From assembly GCF_034190915.1 (NCBI RefSeq), contig NW_026947485.1, positions 38,329,519 through 38,393,518 on the forward strand: 64,000 nt of DNA. The letters are read 5' to 3'. The translations under genes were made by a program, and so were the position numbers. The DNA is from Cavia porcellus. Taxonomy: Eukaryota > Chordata > Mammalia > Rodentia > Caviidae. The notes below the pieces were generated by a model. The model searched no databases. It worked only from the letters and a program-made list of their open reading frames with translations, and was not told the origin of the DNA. Below are positions 36,301-44,306 of this stretch, in pieces. The first letter of the stretch is position 1. Each line of letters starts with the position of its first letter.

Positions 36301-38947
36301 AGGAAATGTTATCGTAATACTAATTAAGAGGTATACCTGCTCTTAGCAGGAAGCTTGTCATTAAAGTTACTTTCCTTTAGCTAATGAGTATTTGTCAAAT
36401 AACACCTGCTACTCATAAACCATTGACTTTGTTGCTGTTTTTCAGAAATAAAAAGGTGTCTTATAAGTGGGATAATTAATATTGATGTTTGTAAAAGGAA
36501 TCAAATTCACATGTGGATACACTTGAGGGTTTCTGTTCTTTCTTTTTTTTTTTTTTTTCTTTATTCTTGTTTTTGCAACTAAAAGGTATCAGAGCTCCAT
36601 CTTCAAACCCATTCATAGCTGGGCATGGTGGCACACACCTGTAATCCCAGCACTCAGGAGGATCCGTGTGAGTTCAAGTTTGAGACCAGCCAAGGCTACA
36701 AAGTGAGTTCAAGGCCAGCCTGAACTGCATAGTAAGCCCTGTCTCAAAAATACAAAAAGAAAAGGAAAGAAAGAAAGAAAGAAAGAAAGAACCCCTCCAT
36801 GTGGCCCAAACTTGGGGCATGGCTAGGAAAAATTGGGACCCTGACAAATCATAGTGTGCATCTTTTTATACACACTCACTTAACAATGTAAACAAACACT
36901 GTCAGGACACTGGCAGAACAGAAAAACCTAAAACAAGAAAATGCATAGTCTTAGAAAACAGTTTGGGTGAAAGAGTCCTATTTTTATAGCACTTTCCTTG
37001 AGGATAGAACATTTTCTCCTCTCTCCCTTTTTCCCAAGAGAGCCAATATCAAATCCTCTTGTACAGAGGGGGACAAATAGGTACAGTGCACCATAGACAG
37101 GGACCAGAATCCAGGTCTTCTGAAAGCAACCCCTGCACAATGTCCAGTGAACTCTAGTGAATACACAAGTGAAAGAATGTTAGCTCTTTAAGGCTCTTCT
37201 GCCTCCAAGTAGCCTTGTGGACAAAATGGTCTGAAAATTCCTCCATTTCGGCCTCATTACTTTTGATTAAAGCAGAGACTCCCAGGGGTCCTTAAAATGA
37301 GAAGGCACTGGATAAAGTCATACATTAGGCTAATGTTTCCTGATGTGTGTACTAAGGAACAGTAGTTTTTTTAGTTGCTCAGCCAAAAAAAAAGGAGGGG
37401 GTTGAAAGTTTTTTAAAAATTGATAACTATGCTGCTACCTAGATCCCCTCTTACAGGTTTTTAGTGCATGCTGATTACTAAAGGTCCTAGAAATCATGTA
37501 GCTTGTTTCACCCTCTGATTCCCAAGTTTATTTGAGCACCTCCTTTTCTGGGACCCAATTTATTTGACTGCTTGATTAGTTCCCAGACACACTCTCAAAA
37601 AATGGTGCTTAAAGCTCTTCATAGAATCATGAAACCATCGTCCTTCAGAGAAGAATGCACCCCAAAGGCAGAAAAGGAATTGAGCTGAAATCTACAGCCC
37701 TGGCCTCCCTACTTCCTGAGGTTCACCAACCACACTAAATCTGAAGACAGGGCTGGCCTGGGGCTGACATGCAAGGTAAAACCCAGACAGGCTGGAAGGA
37801 GGTGACAAAATAGCCTGACACTGTGACAAATGGCCAAGTGGCTCAATCCTCCCTGATGTCTAGCATCACCCCATTCGGATCATCTTAGGAAAAAGTGAGT
37901 AAGGGCACAAAGAAATGGGGTTCCGTGCGCTCTCTTTTGTGAAAATTCATTATGCAAAATAAAGTCATGCCTGTCACACTCCACTAAAATATGTGAAGGG
38001 TCCGAGGATGTATGCTTCAGGTTCTCACTCACAGAACCAATCCAATGCAATGGCCTTTCCTAGCTCTACAGCTATGTAGGCTGGGCACAATGCACACCCC
38101 TGTGACTCCAGAGAGTTCAAGACTAGCCGGCTCCATAATGAGTTGAAGGCCAGCCTGGATTTCAAAGCAAGACTCAGTGTCAAAAAGTCAAGAAAATAAA
38201 ATAAAATGAACTTGCTTTTACTTAGCAATGATGAAGGAACTGTGAACTATGATCTTAGAACTAACTTTATTTAATAACTGCCCCACAGCTCCCATAAGTA
38301 CCATTGAGCATTCATTGAAAATCACTTGAGTAGATTTCTCAGTCCTGATAAAAAAAAAAAAAACCCTAACCTTTCCTTTGTGCTACAAGCATACAAAAAT
38401 ACACAAGGCCTTTCCTTTATTCCCCTGTCCTATTCACAAGTGACTAGGACTGCACCCCTACTTTTTTTGAAGCAAGGTCTTGCTTCAAAAAGGTTAAAGT
38501 CCTAGTTCAGGCTAGTTTGGACTATGTAGCCCAACATGGTCTCAAATTAGCTGGGATCCTCCTGCCTCAGCCTGCATGCTAGAATTACAGGGATTATAAG
38601 CATGTGCTACCACCACCCCTAACTGCAATCCAATCTTTTATTTCCAATTTAAAATTACTTTTTTGGAGATATATCTCTACATTTTTGTTTGACAGTTGTC
38701 ATTTTTCTTTTCCACGTCACTCATCTCTTTTTTGATTACTCTATTTTTTCCATTTTGTTCCCCAAAATCTAAAAGAATCTTGAAGCCCCTGAACACATAC
38801 ACCCATTATTTTGTAACCATCAAATGAGTCTCCAATAATCAGGTAGGTAAAATTCAAACAAGTACCAGAAAACATAACTTACCCCACAAATGTTTGTCGA
38901 CAGTAGATATGCCCAAAAAGGGCACCAAATAACAGGATCAACCTCAT
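14863..38947 (-). CDS. CPA2: Carboxypeptidase A2 (pancreatic procarboxypeptidase A2), complete, 11 coding exons
   Basis: Secreted zinc exopeptidase that removes bulky aromatic C-terminal residues in the gut after tryptic activation. The joined coding exons are 38883-38947, 36021-36102, 34135-34269, 33454-33549, 30824-30925, 28785-28883, 27349-27459, 25979-26069, 24221-24420, 21894-21978 and 14863-15050. They give 417 codons, the usual CPA2 length. Residues 1-16 are a signal peptide ([16 protein letters not shown]), followed by a prosegment to about 112 with basic activation sites (R109, R110, K112), then the peptidase domain. Seen by aligning to bovine CPA numbering (offset 108): zinc ligands H177, E180, H304; R179, R235, N252, R253; Y356; general base E378. 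I363 marks A-type rather than B-type specificity. A376 and the second disulfide pair C318/C352 (with C246/C269) are CPA2-type rather than CPA1-type. No frameshift or stop interrupts it. CPA4 follows 2.3 kb downstream. Other family members were excluded by these residues and by synteny. Confidence 0.96.
15511..15614 (+). repeat. ID SINE
   Basis: Near-consensus ID with an A tail, flanked by the duplication aaggtatat (15502-15510 and 15615-15623). Confidence 0.94.
16095..16512. mobile_element. Tigger-like DNA transposon remnant, interrupted by an ID
   Basis: The right end (ggattctagatttttagatt then caagggtgctcaatctgta) matches the terminal style of Tigger elements that end in gatgctcaacctgta. 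The family assignment is from memory of the consensus. An antisense ID interrupts it at 16287-16365. Confidence 0.55.
16287..16365 (-). repeat. ID SINE, antisense
   Basis: Complement of an ID with cttgcaaggcaggtgc and gagctaaacacctggcccc. No clear flanking duplication. Confidence 0.75.
17400..17557 (-). repeat. B1-like SINE, antisense
   Basis: T-rich head, then gagacagaatcttac through tgtgtgccaccacatctggct, the complement of a B1/7SL-derived element with its internal Pol III promoter. Confidence 0.88.
17915..18095 (+). repeat. B1-like SINE
   Basis: Starts gccaggcatggtggcaca and ends gactctgtctcaaaa with a GAAA-rich tail; it carries an internal duplicated segment (gagttcaaagccaacctgaac) typical of longer B1 variants. 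Confidence 0.9.
18526..18646 (+). repeat. B1-like SINE
   Basis: Diverged, 5'-clipped copy containing ggaggctgagacaggagg and ending in gtctcaaaaaa. Confidence 0.82.
20396..20445 (+). repeat. ID-like SINE fragment
   Basis: Contains gagctgggtatgtagctcag and gggttcaatccc with the middle shortened. Confidence 0.65.
20508..20548. repeat. CT-rich microsatellite
   Basis: Imperfect (CT)n tract beside an antisense ID-like fragment. Confidence 0.85.
20549..20613 (-). repeat. ID-like SINE, antisense
   Basis: Complement of a diverged ID: gacctcgcacttgctaggca and cagagctatatccctgg are recognisable. Confidence 0.65.
20701..20795 (+). repeat. Old ID-like SINE with (ATA)n tail
   Basis: Diverged A box (atatatctcagtgctatag) and B box (gtttaattcc), followed by (ATA)6. 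Confidence 0.65.
21319..21361. repeat. (GT)n microsatellite
   Basis: About 21 GT units, followed by a diverged antisense ID-like fragment up to 21453. Confidence 0.95.
21894..21978 (-). CDS. CPA2: CPA2 coding exon 10
   Basis: 85 bases (residues 328-355 plus one base), [20 protein letters not shown] to GPICSVI, including C352. Acceptor CTCTAG, donor GTAAGT. The codon for catalytic-pocket Y356 is split across the following intron. Confidence 0.95.
23201..23276 (+). repeat. ID SINE, shortened
   Basis: Contains gcctgcctggcaag and gagtttgatctttgata with an A tail. The duplication aagtactac(t)aa flanks it (23189-23200 and 23277-23288, one mismatch). Confidence 0.83.
24221..24420 (-). CDS. CPA2: CPA2 coding exon 9 (third zinc ligand)
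   Basis: 200 bases completing codon 261 and running to residue 327. Carries C269, the [15 protein letters not shown] segment, zinc ligand H304 in LHSYSQ, M311, and C318 of the CPA2-specific second disulfide. Acceptor CACCAG, donor GTAAGT. Confidence 0.96.
25661..25740. promoter_or_regulatory. Candidate CTCF/ETS/YY1-like cluster in CPA2 intron 8
   Basis: CGCCCTCTAGTGG at 25663-25675 matches the CTCF core. Within 30 bases follow cttccgg and acttcctg (ETS-like) and cccgccattg (YY1-like), plus several CpGs. Only the motifs are seen; binding is inferred. Confidence 0.5.
25979..26069 (-). CDS. CPA2: CPA2 coding exon 8 (Asn-Arg carboxylate-binding site)
   Basis: 91 bases (residues 231-260 plus one base). 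Begins [10 protein letters not shown] and contains [15 protein letters not shown], with R235, N252 and R253 that hold the substrate C-terminal carboxylate, and C246 of the conserved disulfide. Acceptor TTAAAG after a T-rich tract, donor GTGAGC. The reading frame is too short to show up as a long ORF. Confidence 0.94.
26391..26471 (+). repeat. ID-like SINE
   Basis: Contains tagctcagtggtacagagc and gggttcaatccctag. A second fragment lies just upstream (26314-26352, ending gttcaatccccggtacc). Confidence 0.8.
27349..27459 (-). CDS. CPA2: CPA2 coding exon 7
   Basis: 111 bases (residues 194-230), [10 protein letters not shown] to [11 protein letters not shown]. Acceptor GCTTAG, donor GTAAGC. The last residue is Ser where human CPA2 has Lys. 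Confidence 0.94.
28785..28883 (-). CDS. CPA2: CPA2 coding exon 6 (zinc-binding HxxE)
   Basis: 99 bases (residues 161-193). Contains DAGIHAREW with zinc ligands H177 and E180 and substrate-site R179. Acceptor TTGCAG. The donor is the weak GTCATT, which is the only way to join in phase with exon 7. Confidence 0.93.
28945..29082. repeat. 48-bp minisatellite, about 2.8 copies
   Basis: Units begin ccccgaggg (28945), ccccaggt (28993) and ccccagggg (29041), each followed by a tccttctctg-type stretch. The period is exactly 48 bases. It lies 62 bases upstream of the CPA2 exon 6 acceptor. Confidence 0.85.
30565..30830. promoter_or_regulatory. CpG-dense block in CPA2 intron 5, abutting exon 5
   Basis: I count about 25 CpG dinucleotides in 265 bases, in a G+C-rich stretch with several CCGCCC/GGGCGG-like GC boxes, while flanking introns have few. 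It resembles a small CpG island, or an unmethylated regulatory element. Its function is unknown. Confidence 0.55.
30824..30925 (-). CDS. CPA2: CPA2 coding exon 5
   Basis: 102 bases (residues 127-160), [13 protein letters not shown] to ENRPMNVLK. Acceptor TTTCAG, donor GTACGG. The donor lies at the edge of a CpG-dense intronic block. Confidence 0.95.
31836..31946 (+). repeat. ID SINE
   Basis: Near-consensus copy with a perfect 14-base duplication, aaagttgctgatag (31822-31835 and 31947-31960). Confidence 0.96.
32305..32391 (+). repeat. ID SINE
   Basis: Flanked by a perfect 14-base duplication, aaatgtcaagagtg (32291-32304 and 32392-32405). Confidence 0.95.
32815..33180 (+). mobile_element. Possible LTR fragment
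   Basis: Contains gctgattaaagctcctttcc followed by an LTR-like tail. The borders are not defined and I see no target duplication, so this is a weak call. Confidence 0.3.
33454..33549 (-). CDS. CPA2: CPA2 coding exon 4
   Basis: 96 bases (residues 95-126). It holds the connecting segment with the basic activation residues (NQRREKSG) and the first strand of the mature enzyme ([11 protein letters not shown]). Acceptor TTTTAG, donor GTAGGT. Confidence 0.95.
34135..34269 (-). CDS. CPA2: CPA2 coding exon 3
   Basis: 135 bases (residues 50-94), beginning [11 protein letters not shown], the core of the inhibitory prosegment fold. Acceptor TTTCAG, donor GTAACT. Confidence 0.95.
34868..35565 (+). mobile_element. 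MaLR-type LTR interrupted by a second LTR-like insertion
   Basis: The left part ends at aaataaacccttccttc. The right part (ttgggtattttgtcctagc to taactaagacac) is a MaLR 3' end. About 380 bases of another, antisense LTR-like sequence (35109-35490) sit between them and resemble the LTR at 52428. Confidence 0.55.
35716..35816 (+). repeat. ID SINE
   Basis: Consensus A and B boxes, a run of G in place of the usual linker, and the duplication gcaatccaa (35707-35715 and 35817-35825). Confidence 0.93.
35833..35953 (+). repeat. B1-like SINE
   Basis: Starts gccgggcatagtggctcac and has an A-rich tail; flanked by copies of aaaatagcta. Confidence 0.92.
36021..36102 (-). CDS. CPA2: CPA2 coding exon 2
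   Basis: 82 bases, acceptor TCTTTTAG, donor GTATTT. Encodes [13 protein letters not shown] through EDLQ of the prosegment and ends on a codon boundary at residue 49. Confidence 0.95.
36619..36790 (+). repeat. B1-like SINE with (GAAA)n tail
   Basis: Starts gctgggcatggtggcacac, has the duplicated gagttcaaggccagcctgaac segment, and a GAAA microsatellite tail. Confidence 0.92.
38083..38198 (+). repeat. B1-like SINE, diverged
   Basis: Contains gctgggcacaatgcacacc and gttgaaggccagcctggatt. Confidence 0.78.
38462..38624 (-). repeat. B1-like SINE, antisense
   Basis: Complement of a B1-like copy; its head contains a 13-bp inverted repeat (see findings). Confidence 0.82.
38883..38947 (-). CDS. CPA2: CPA2 coding exon 1
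   Basis: Encodes residues 1-22 (signal peptide and start of the prosegment), then two bases of codon 23. The donor is GTAAGT. The ATG chosen gives the MRLIL start; human CPA2 has two extra residues before this Met, which are not in frame here with an ATG. Confidence 0.95.
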
Positions 38948-38995
38948 TCTCAAGGCTTTTCCCAGAGTCCAGGATTCAGAGTCCTTCTTGAACTT

Positions 38996-39003
38996 TATTT
39001 ATA
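38996..39003 (-). promoter_or_regulatory. CPA2: CPA2 TATA box (TATAAATA)
   Basis: TATAAATA reads on the minus strand 49 bases before the ATG, so transcription should start near 38968-38972 with a 5' UTR of about 20-25 bases. A CAGCTG E-box (39011-39016) and an inverted CCAAT (39020-39024) lie just upstream. Confidence 0.85.
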
Positions 39004-39056
39004 GGGAGCGCAGCTGAGGCCAATCCACTGGCCCTGTGAGAACTCAAGTGAATTCC

Positions 39057-39074
39057 CACATGTTAAAATTCCCA
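39057..39074. promoter_or_regulatory. Candidate PTF1 bipartite site in the CPA2 promoter
   Basis: On the plus strand an E-box CACATG is followed after six bases by TTCCCA. This is the one-helical-turn arrangement of E-box and TC-box bound by the PTF1 complex (PTF1A with RBPJL/RBPJ) in acinar enzyme promoters. It is 54 bases upstream of the TATA box. Binding is inferred from the motif and from the known pancreatic expression of CPA2. Confidence 0.6.
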
Positions 39075-40059
39075 CCTTCATAAGAAAATCTCAAGGTTGT
39101 AGACCGCTACAGCTGTGGTATCACCAATCTGTACATTTTCCATTCTCAGGATGAGATAACAAACTCCCATGGAAAAAAAACACAACTGCCAGAGCACACC
39201 AAGGACAAATCGTGCATTTATGATTTTGAACATAAAGTGCTACTAACTCTACCCGGTGATAGAAGCCAGATTAACAATCCTAGAGGTTAAAGTCCTTTCT
39301 GGGTCCTTGACAAAAAAAAAAAAAAGGTACGAACATTTATAGTAATTACTCAGGCATCCTGTCTATCACATTCTATTAGTTTGCTCATTTGTTTATTTTT
39401 ATAATGTTTACCCTGAAACATTGCAATCACTCAGTCCACATCTGCTCAAAGTCCCTGTAGACATGGCCCATGCCAGTCTTTGCTCCATATTAAAACAAAA
39501 CAGAACACCTTTTAATATTCAATTTTATGCTGTCTCAAAAGTGATCTATCTGCATTTGCACCAAATTGCCATCCTTATTTCTGTGCTTTTTTCAGAAATG
39601 AACAAAAGTCTTTCTGATTATAACAGTGACATTGCTTGTTACAAAGAGTTTGGATTAAGAGGAAGTGTTTTTATTTAATCGCCAATAATTCCTCCACTCA
39701 AAGAGAACTATTTGGTATCTACCTTTCCAAATTTCTTTTCATGCTTTTTAATTTTTTTCTTAAACAAAAATTATACTATATTGCATACAACTTTTTTAAA
39801 CAAAGGTTTTGTTTTTTTAACAAAAGGGATTTTCTCTTGTCCACAAACATAGATCTATAATAACCTGATTTTGTTCTTCACTGCATAAGAAGAAAATGCA
39901 TCTATCCTCTTCTAGGAATCACATTTTATTGCATTTTAGCTATTCACACACCTTAGGGTACGTCCAGCCCAGCAAGAACCACAAACAGTTGCAAAGAAAC
40001 TTTCATCTGTTCCCTCTATGGCAAATTCTTCATTTGCATGTCTTTAAACCTCTAAATTT

Positions 40060-40130
40060 GCCAGGGATTTAGCTCAGTGGTACAAGTGCCTGCCTGGGAA
40101 GTGCAAGGTCTTGAGTTCAATCCCTGGTAC

Positions 40131-40162
<32 letters not shown>
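40060..40162 (+). repeat. ID SINE with long poly(A) tail
   Basis: Contains tagctcagtggtacaagtgc and gagttcaatccctgg, then about 30 A residues. Confidence 0.88.
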
Positions 40163-40164
<2 letters not shown>

Positions 40165-40830
40165 AAAAACTAAATCCCTAGGTTTGATTGTTCAAGTGTC
40201 TTTTTGAAAGGGAAAAGTAAATAGTGCTTATGGTTGAAGAAATTACTGCATTGACTTGGTTTCCCCCCACCCCAAGAGTCAAAGTAAAGACAAAAAAAAC
40301 AAGAGATAGAGATAATGCATCCCCAAGTCCCCAGAAACGATCCCCAAAACAGTACCCCTGATGAATTGAAATGCATGTAGTTGGAGAATCAATCGAGGCT
40401 TCTTGAAAAATATAGAACTGAGGCTGAGTGATCAGCAGGCAGGGCTCGCAGAGACAGACATGAGAGGCCAGGTCATCTTCGTGTAGGGACACAAAGTGGG
40501 TGGGGAGTGGAAATCCAAACTGAAAATGAGGAATGTGGGTCAGGTGGCAGCAGAGGGTTGTACAAGAAGGGGTTTGAGAGGCACAGCTTTCAAATCTGAG
40601 AGCCACAAATCTGCTAGCTCGGTATTGTCAAAGTCAGGAAGGAGTACTTTCCTGAGAGTGTTAGAGGGAAGCAGACAGCTCCCTGCTCTGCTGCCCCAAC
40701 TCTCTCCCCACTTACTGTCATGCAGTGTGAGGTGCCATTGTAAAAACTTATTTTAATTGTCTTTCTTACTGTGTGCTTTCCAAAGAGGAAATTTTGATGG
40801 TGTTGTTTGGGATTTTTGTTTGGTTGGTTT

Positions 40831-40971
40831 GATTTTTTAAGACAGGGTCTTTTATGCAGTTCAGGCTGGCCTTGAACTGATTATATAATCCAAACTGGCC
40901 TTGTATTCATGGCAATCCTCCCATCTCAGCTCTGGAGCTGGAATCACAGGTGTGTGCCACCGAACCTGGCT
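40831..40971 (-). repeat. B1-like SINE, antisense
   Basis: From aagacagggtctttt to tgtgtgccaccgaacctggct. Confidence 0.88.
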
Positions 40972-41223
40972 CTCAAAGAGAAATTTTAGCTGAGAAATAC
41001 ACAATACCCGGTGAATTCAACCCAATTCCTTAAGAGTTAAGGAAAAGACATCTCTCTTTTCTTAAATTATCATGAAGACCAGAGCTGTAGAGGTCTCTAA
41101 GCCCCCACTCCAGCCCCACCTTAATCCAGAGTAAAAAGGAGACAGAGAGCGCACTCAGAATAATGCTAGAATAATTCCTTGGAATGGGTGAAAATAATAA
41201 TTGAAAAAGTTAAGTATAACAAA

Positions 41224-41335
41224 ACCAGGCATGGTAGTACACACCTGTAATCCCAGCACTCGGGGCTGAAGCAGGAGGATCATTTCAAGTGTGAGGTTAG
41301 CCTGACTTCACAGAAAGACCTTGTCTCAAAAACCC
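41224..41335 (+). repeat. B1-like SINE
   Basis: Contains ccaggcatggtagtacacac and ends gtctcaaaaacc. Confidence 0.85.
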
Positions 41336-41541
41336 TCCAGATAAATAAATAAGAAGTTGAAGGGAAGTAAGCATAACCTTGGCAAGGAGGGTACAGAGAA
41401 AACTCCACAAAGCATTGTTGTTTATATTTCTGACAGTATAAACTGATCCACATCACAATAGGACATTGTCCTTTCTAATTTACCATCCTAGTGGATAAAT
41501 CTGGGGGAGGGGGTTCTTGGGGTTTTTTGTTTTGTTTTTGC

Positions 41542-41544
<3 letters not shown>

Positions 41545-41595
<51 letters not shown>
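41545..41595. repeat. (TC)n microsatellite
   Basis: About 25 TC units, uninterrupted. Confidence 0.96.
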
Positions 41596-41598
<3 letters not shown>

Positions 41599-41605
41599 GG
41601 AGGTA

Positions 41606-41716
41606 GTCTTTGAATACAGAGTCTTGTTGTATAGTCTAAACTGGCCTCAAATTTATGATGATCTTCATGCCTCAGCCTCCCACCGCTAAGATTACAGCCA
41701 TGTACTACCATACTCT
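41606..41716 (-). repeat. B1-like SINE, antisense, diverged
   Basis: Complement with gtctaaactggcctcaaatt and cctcagcctcccaccgc. Confidence 0.72.
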
Positions 41717-41717
41717 G

Positions 41718-42105
41718 TGCGTTGGTTATTTTTCTCTCATTTCTGAAACAAAATATCTGATGCCCAAAATTAAGGAAGGAATGGTTTATTTAGCTCACAG
41801 TTTGTGGAAGTTTAAGTCCATAATTGGTTGACTCCAAAGCAGGGTGCTGTGGCAAAGGAGCAACCATTCATGACAGCAAAAGACAGAAAAAGCAACAAGA
41901 CCAAAGGTGGGGAGCAAGCCTCTTTTCCTCCCTTGTGTTTTAAGCAGGCTACCCACCCTAGAGCAGGTGTAGCACTTACACCATCTCCCTGTCTTCCTCT
42001 TGCACAGGCTCAAGATGTTTACAAAGTGTGGACTCTGGTCCCCTGTGGAGTCATTTAGTTAAACTTCTAAACTTCTCAAGTCGATACAATGTATCAACCA
42101 TTACA
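41718..42105 (-). mobile_element. MaLR-like LTR, minus orientation (left arm)
   Basis: Reads TGTAATGGTTGATACA... to ...AACCAACGCA on the minus strand, with gctaaataaaccattcc near its 3' end. It is about 85% similar by eye to the oppositely oriented arm at 43703-44087. Confidence 0.75.
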
Positions 42106-43702
42106 ATCCACCCTTTGTCAACTTGGTAGCCAGACACCTTTCTTTAAACCAGTTTCCAGATATAACATGCTTATTCTTATCATTTCACAACTTAAACATT
42201 ATGACATAGGTTTAACAATCTTTAAGAACCAGTATTGTCTATTAACATTATGTTACCTTAGAACCACAGCATTCCACCCTTATACATCCCTTTATACAAA
42301 AGGGATTTAGTCCATCTCTAAGAGGTGCCAAAGTCCCAACAGTTTTAGCACTGCTGAAAAGTCCAAGTCCCAAATTGGCTCCAAGATGTATGACAAACTC
42401 TTAGCTACATGTCTCTGTACAAATGAAAAGTTAGTTAAATATTTTCAACATGCAATGGCACGTGATAAACATTTTCATTCCAAAAGTTACAAACAGAGAA
42501 ACATAAAGGTTTGGAACCAAAACAAATCAAAAATCCAGAAAGGCAAATGTTAAGTTCTGTATTTCTACACGCAGCATCTGAGGCAATTTGTAACCAATTG
42601 GCTTGGATAACTGCATCTATGGCACTGCCGATGATTGCAGCTCCCATGGGTTTTCTCTTGGGCTGGCTTTGGTCCTTCTTTGCAGCTTTTCCTAGATGAT
42701 CCATGTTCCTGGCTTTTCCAAACTTTTGGGGTCTCTGTTGCATGTTTGGCTTTACCTTCACAGCTTCACACACTGCCATCTCAGGGCCATACTTCCTGAC
42801 CACCAAGGCCCTCTGAAATCAGGATGGAAGCCTTCTTAACTCCGTAACTCTTACATTCTGCTTGTACCTCAAACCAGCACCACATGGATGATGTCAAGGT
42901 CTGCTGCCAGCTGGTGCAGTAGCCAGGCTTTCTTCTCTTTTGGTTATAGAAGTTGAGTGCCTGAATCATTGGACACTCTGAGTCCAATTCTGAGGAACAA
43001 ATTTTCTATGCTGCCACCATGCTGGAACATAGTGTGACTGCTACCATTCTGGAACATGGTGCTCTGTAGCTTTCTCCTCAAAACAGTCTTTCACTTTTTG
43101 AAGCTGCAGTGGGTGAACACTTGCTGATTCTTATAATGCCTTTAAGTCATCTGTTGTATTCTCCTATTCCTTCTCAGCAATTGAGATCTCCTCAGCTCTA
43201 TCATTGTAGTTCACAGTTTCACTGGAGCTTCCTTTCTGACCAAACTCACAATATTTTAAATCATTCTGCCGCATTCCTTGCTCTTGATTTGCAACATAAA
43301 TCTGGCTAGAAGCTCCCAACAATAGCCATGCCACAGCTTCAACTTTCAACTGTCTTGAAATTTCTTCAGCCAGATTACTTAGTCCACTGCCCACGTATCT
43401 GAACACAAGCAAAATACAGACAAACTTTCTACCAAGCCACAACATACCTCATCTGGAGTCCAGCAGCAAATGCAGTCGTTCGTTCTAGCAGAAATCTCTT
43501 GAACTTGGTCTTTATTGGTTTTCTGAGCTCAGACTAGAATTTCTTGTACAGAAAAGCATAAGCCATTCGAGCTCTGCTCTTTTAGGTAACATCTCCAAAC
43601 ATTTCTAATCTCTTCCCACAAGCTGTTCCCAAAGGCTCTTGGTTAGTTTTAGTCACAGCAATGACAGCATTCCTGGTACCAAGTTCTGTATCAGGGATGG
43701 AC
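42106..43702 (-). mobile_element. MaLR-like internal region, minus orientation, degenerate
   Basis: Between the two opposed LTR arms. Near 43665-43700 the minus strand reads tgatacagaacttggtacca, the usual sequence just after a MaLR 5' LTR. Short open stretches (42435-42806 and 43164-43445, minus) look like decayed gag-like coding remnants; no complete gene is present. Confidence 0.55.
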
Positions 43703-44087
43703 TGTAATGGTTGATACACCATGTCAATTTGAGAAGTTTAGAATTTTAACTAACAGGGGACCAGAGTCCTCATTTTGTAATCATCTTGAGCCTGTGCAAG
43801 AGGAGGACAGGCAGATGGTGAGTGCCACACCTGCGCCAGGATGGGCAGCCTGCTTACAATACAAAGGAGAAAAACAGGCTTGCCCACCCCCGCCCCCTCT
43901 GGGTCTTGTTGCTTCTTCTGTCTTTTGCTGCCATGAATGGTTGCCCCTCTGCCACAGCACTCTGCCTTGGAGTCAACTGATTATGGACTTAAATCTCCAC
44001 AAGCTGTGAGCTAAATAAACCATTCCTTCCTTAATTTGGGGCATCAAGTATTTTGTCTCAACAATGAGAAAAAAAGTAACCAAGACA
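43703..44087 (+). mobile_element. MaLR-like LTR, plus orientation (right arm)
   Basis: Starts tgtaatggttgatacacc, contains gctaaataaaccattcc, and ends aaccaagaca. Confidence 0.78.
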
Positions 44088-44127
44088 CCCCATTTTGAAA
44101 TCTGTTTTTTCATTTTTTTGTTTTTGT

Positions 44128-44306
44128 TTTATGGCACTGGGAACCGAATCCAGTGCATTTGCACCGAGCTACATCCCCAGACCATTTTTATTTTTTAATT
44201 TTAATACAAGATTTTTTAAACTGCCCAGGATGAACTCCTATTTGATTCCTCTTGTCTCAGCCTACTAAAGTTCTGGGATTACAGACCTATATGACCAGGT
44301 ACGGCT
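44128..44306 (-). repeat. Antisense ID fragment followed by antisense B1-like element
   Basis: ccgaatccagtgcatttgca and gctacatccccag are ID complement; from about 44215, cccaggatgaactcc and cctatatgaccaggtacggc are B1-like complement. Confidence 0.65.

Larger units (their letters stand above)
39075..41700. other. Intergenic sequence upstream of CPA2
   Basis: No gene recognised. It holds an ID with a long poly(A) tail, two B1-like elements, and a long TC microsatellite. The upstream enhancers of CPA2, if any, should be sought in the first few hundred bases. Confidence 0.65.

Noticed and set aside
41795..44009. Open frames in the MaLR-like element as a possible gene
   Set aside because: The two mirrored ORFs at its ends are the LTR arms themselves; the internal frames are broken, repeat-derived coding remnants.
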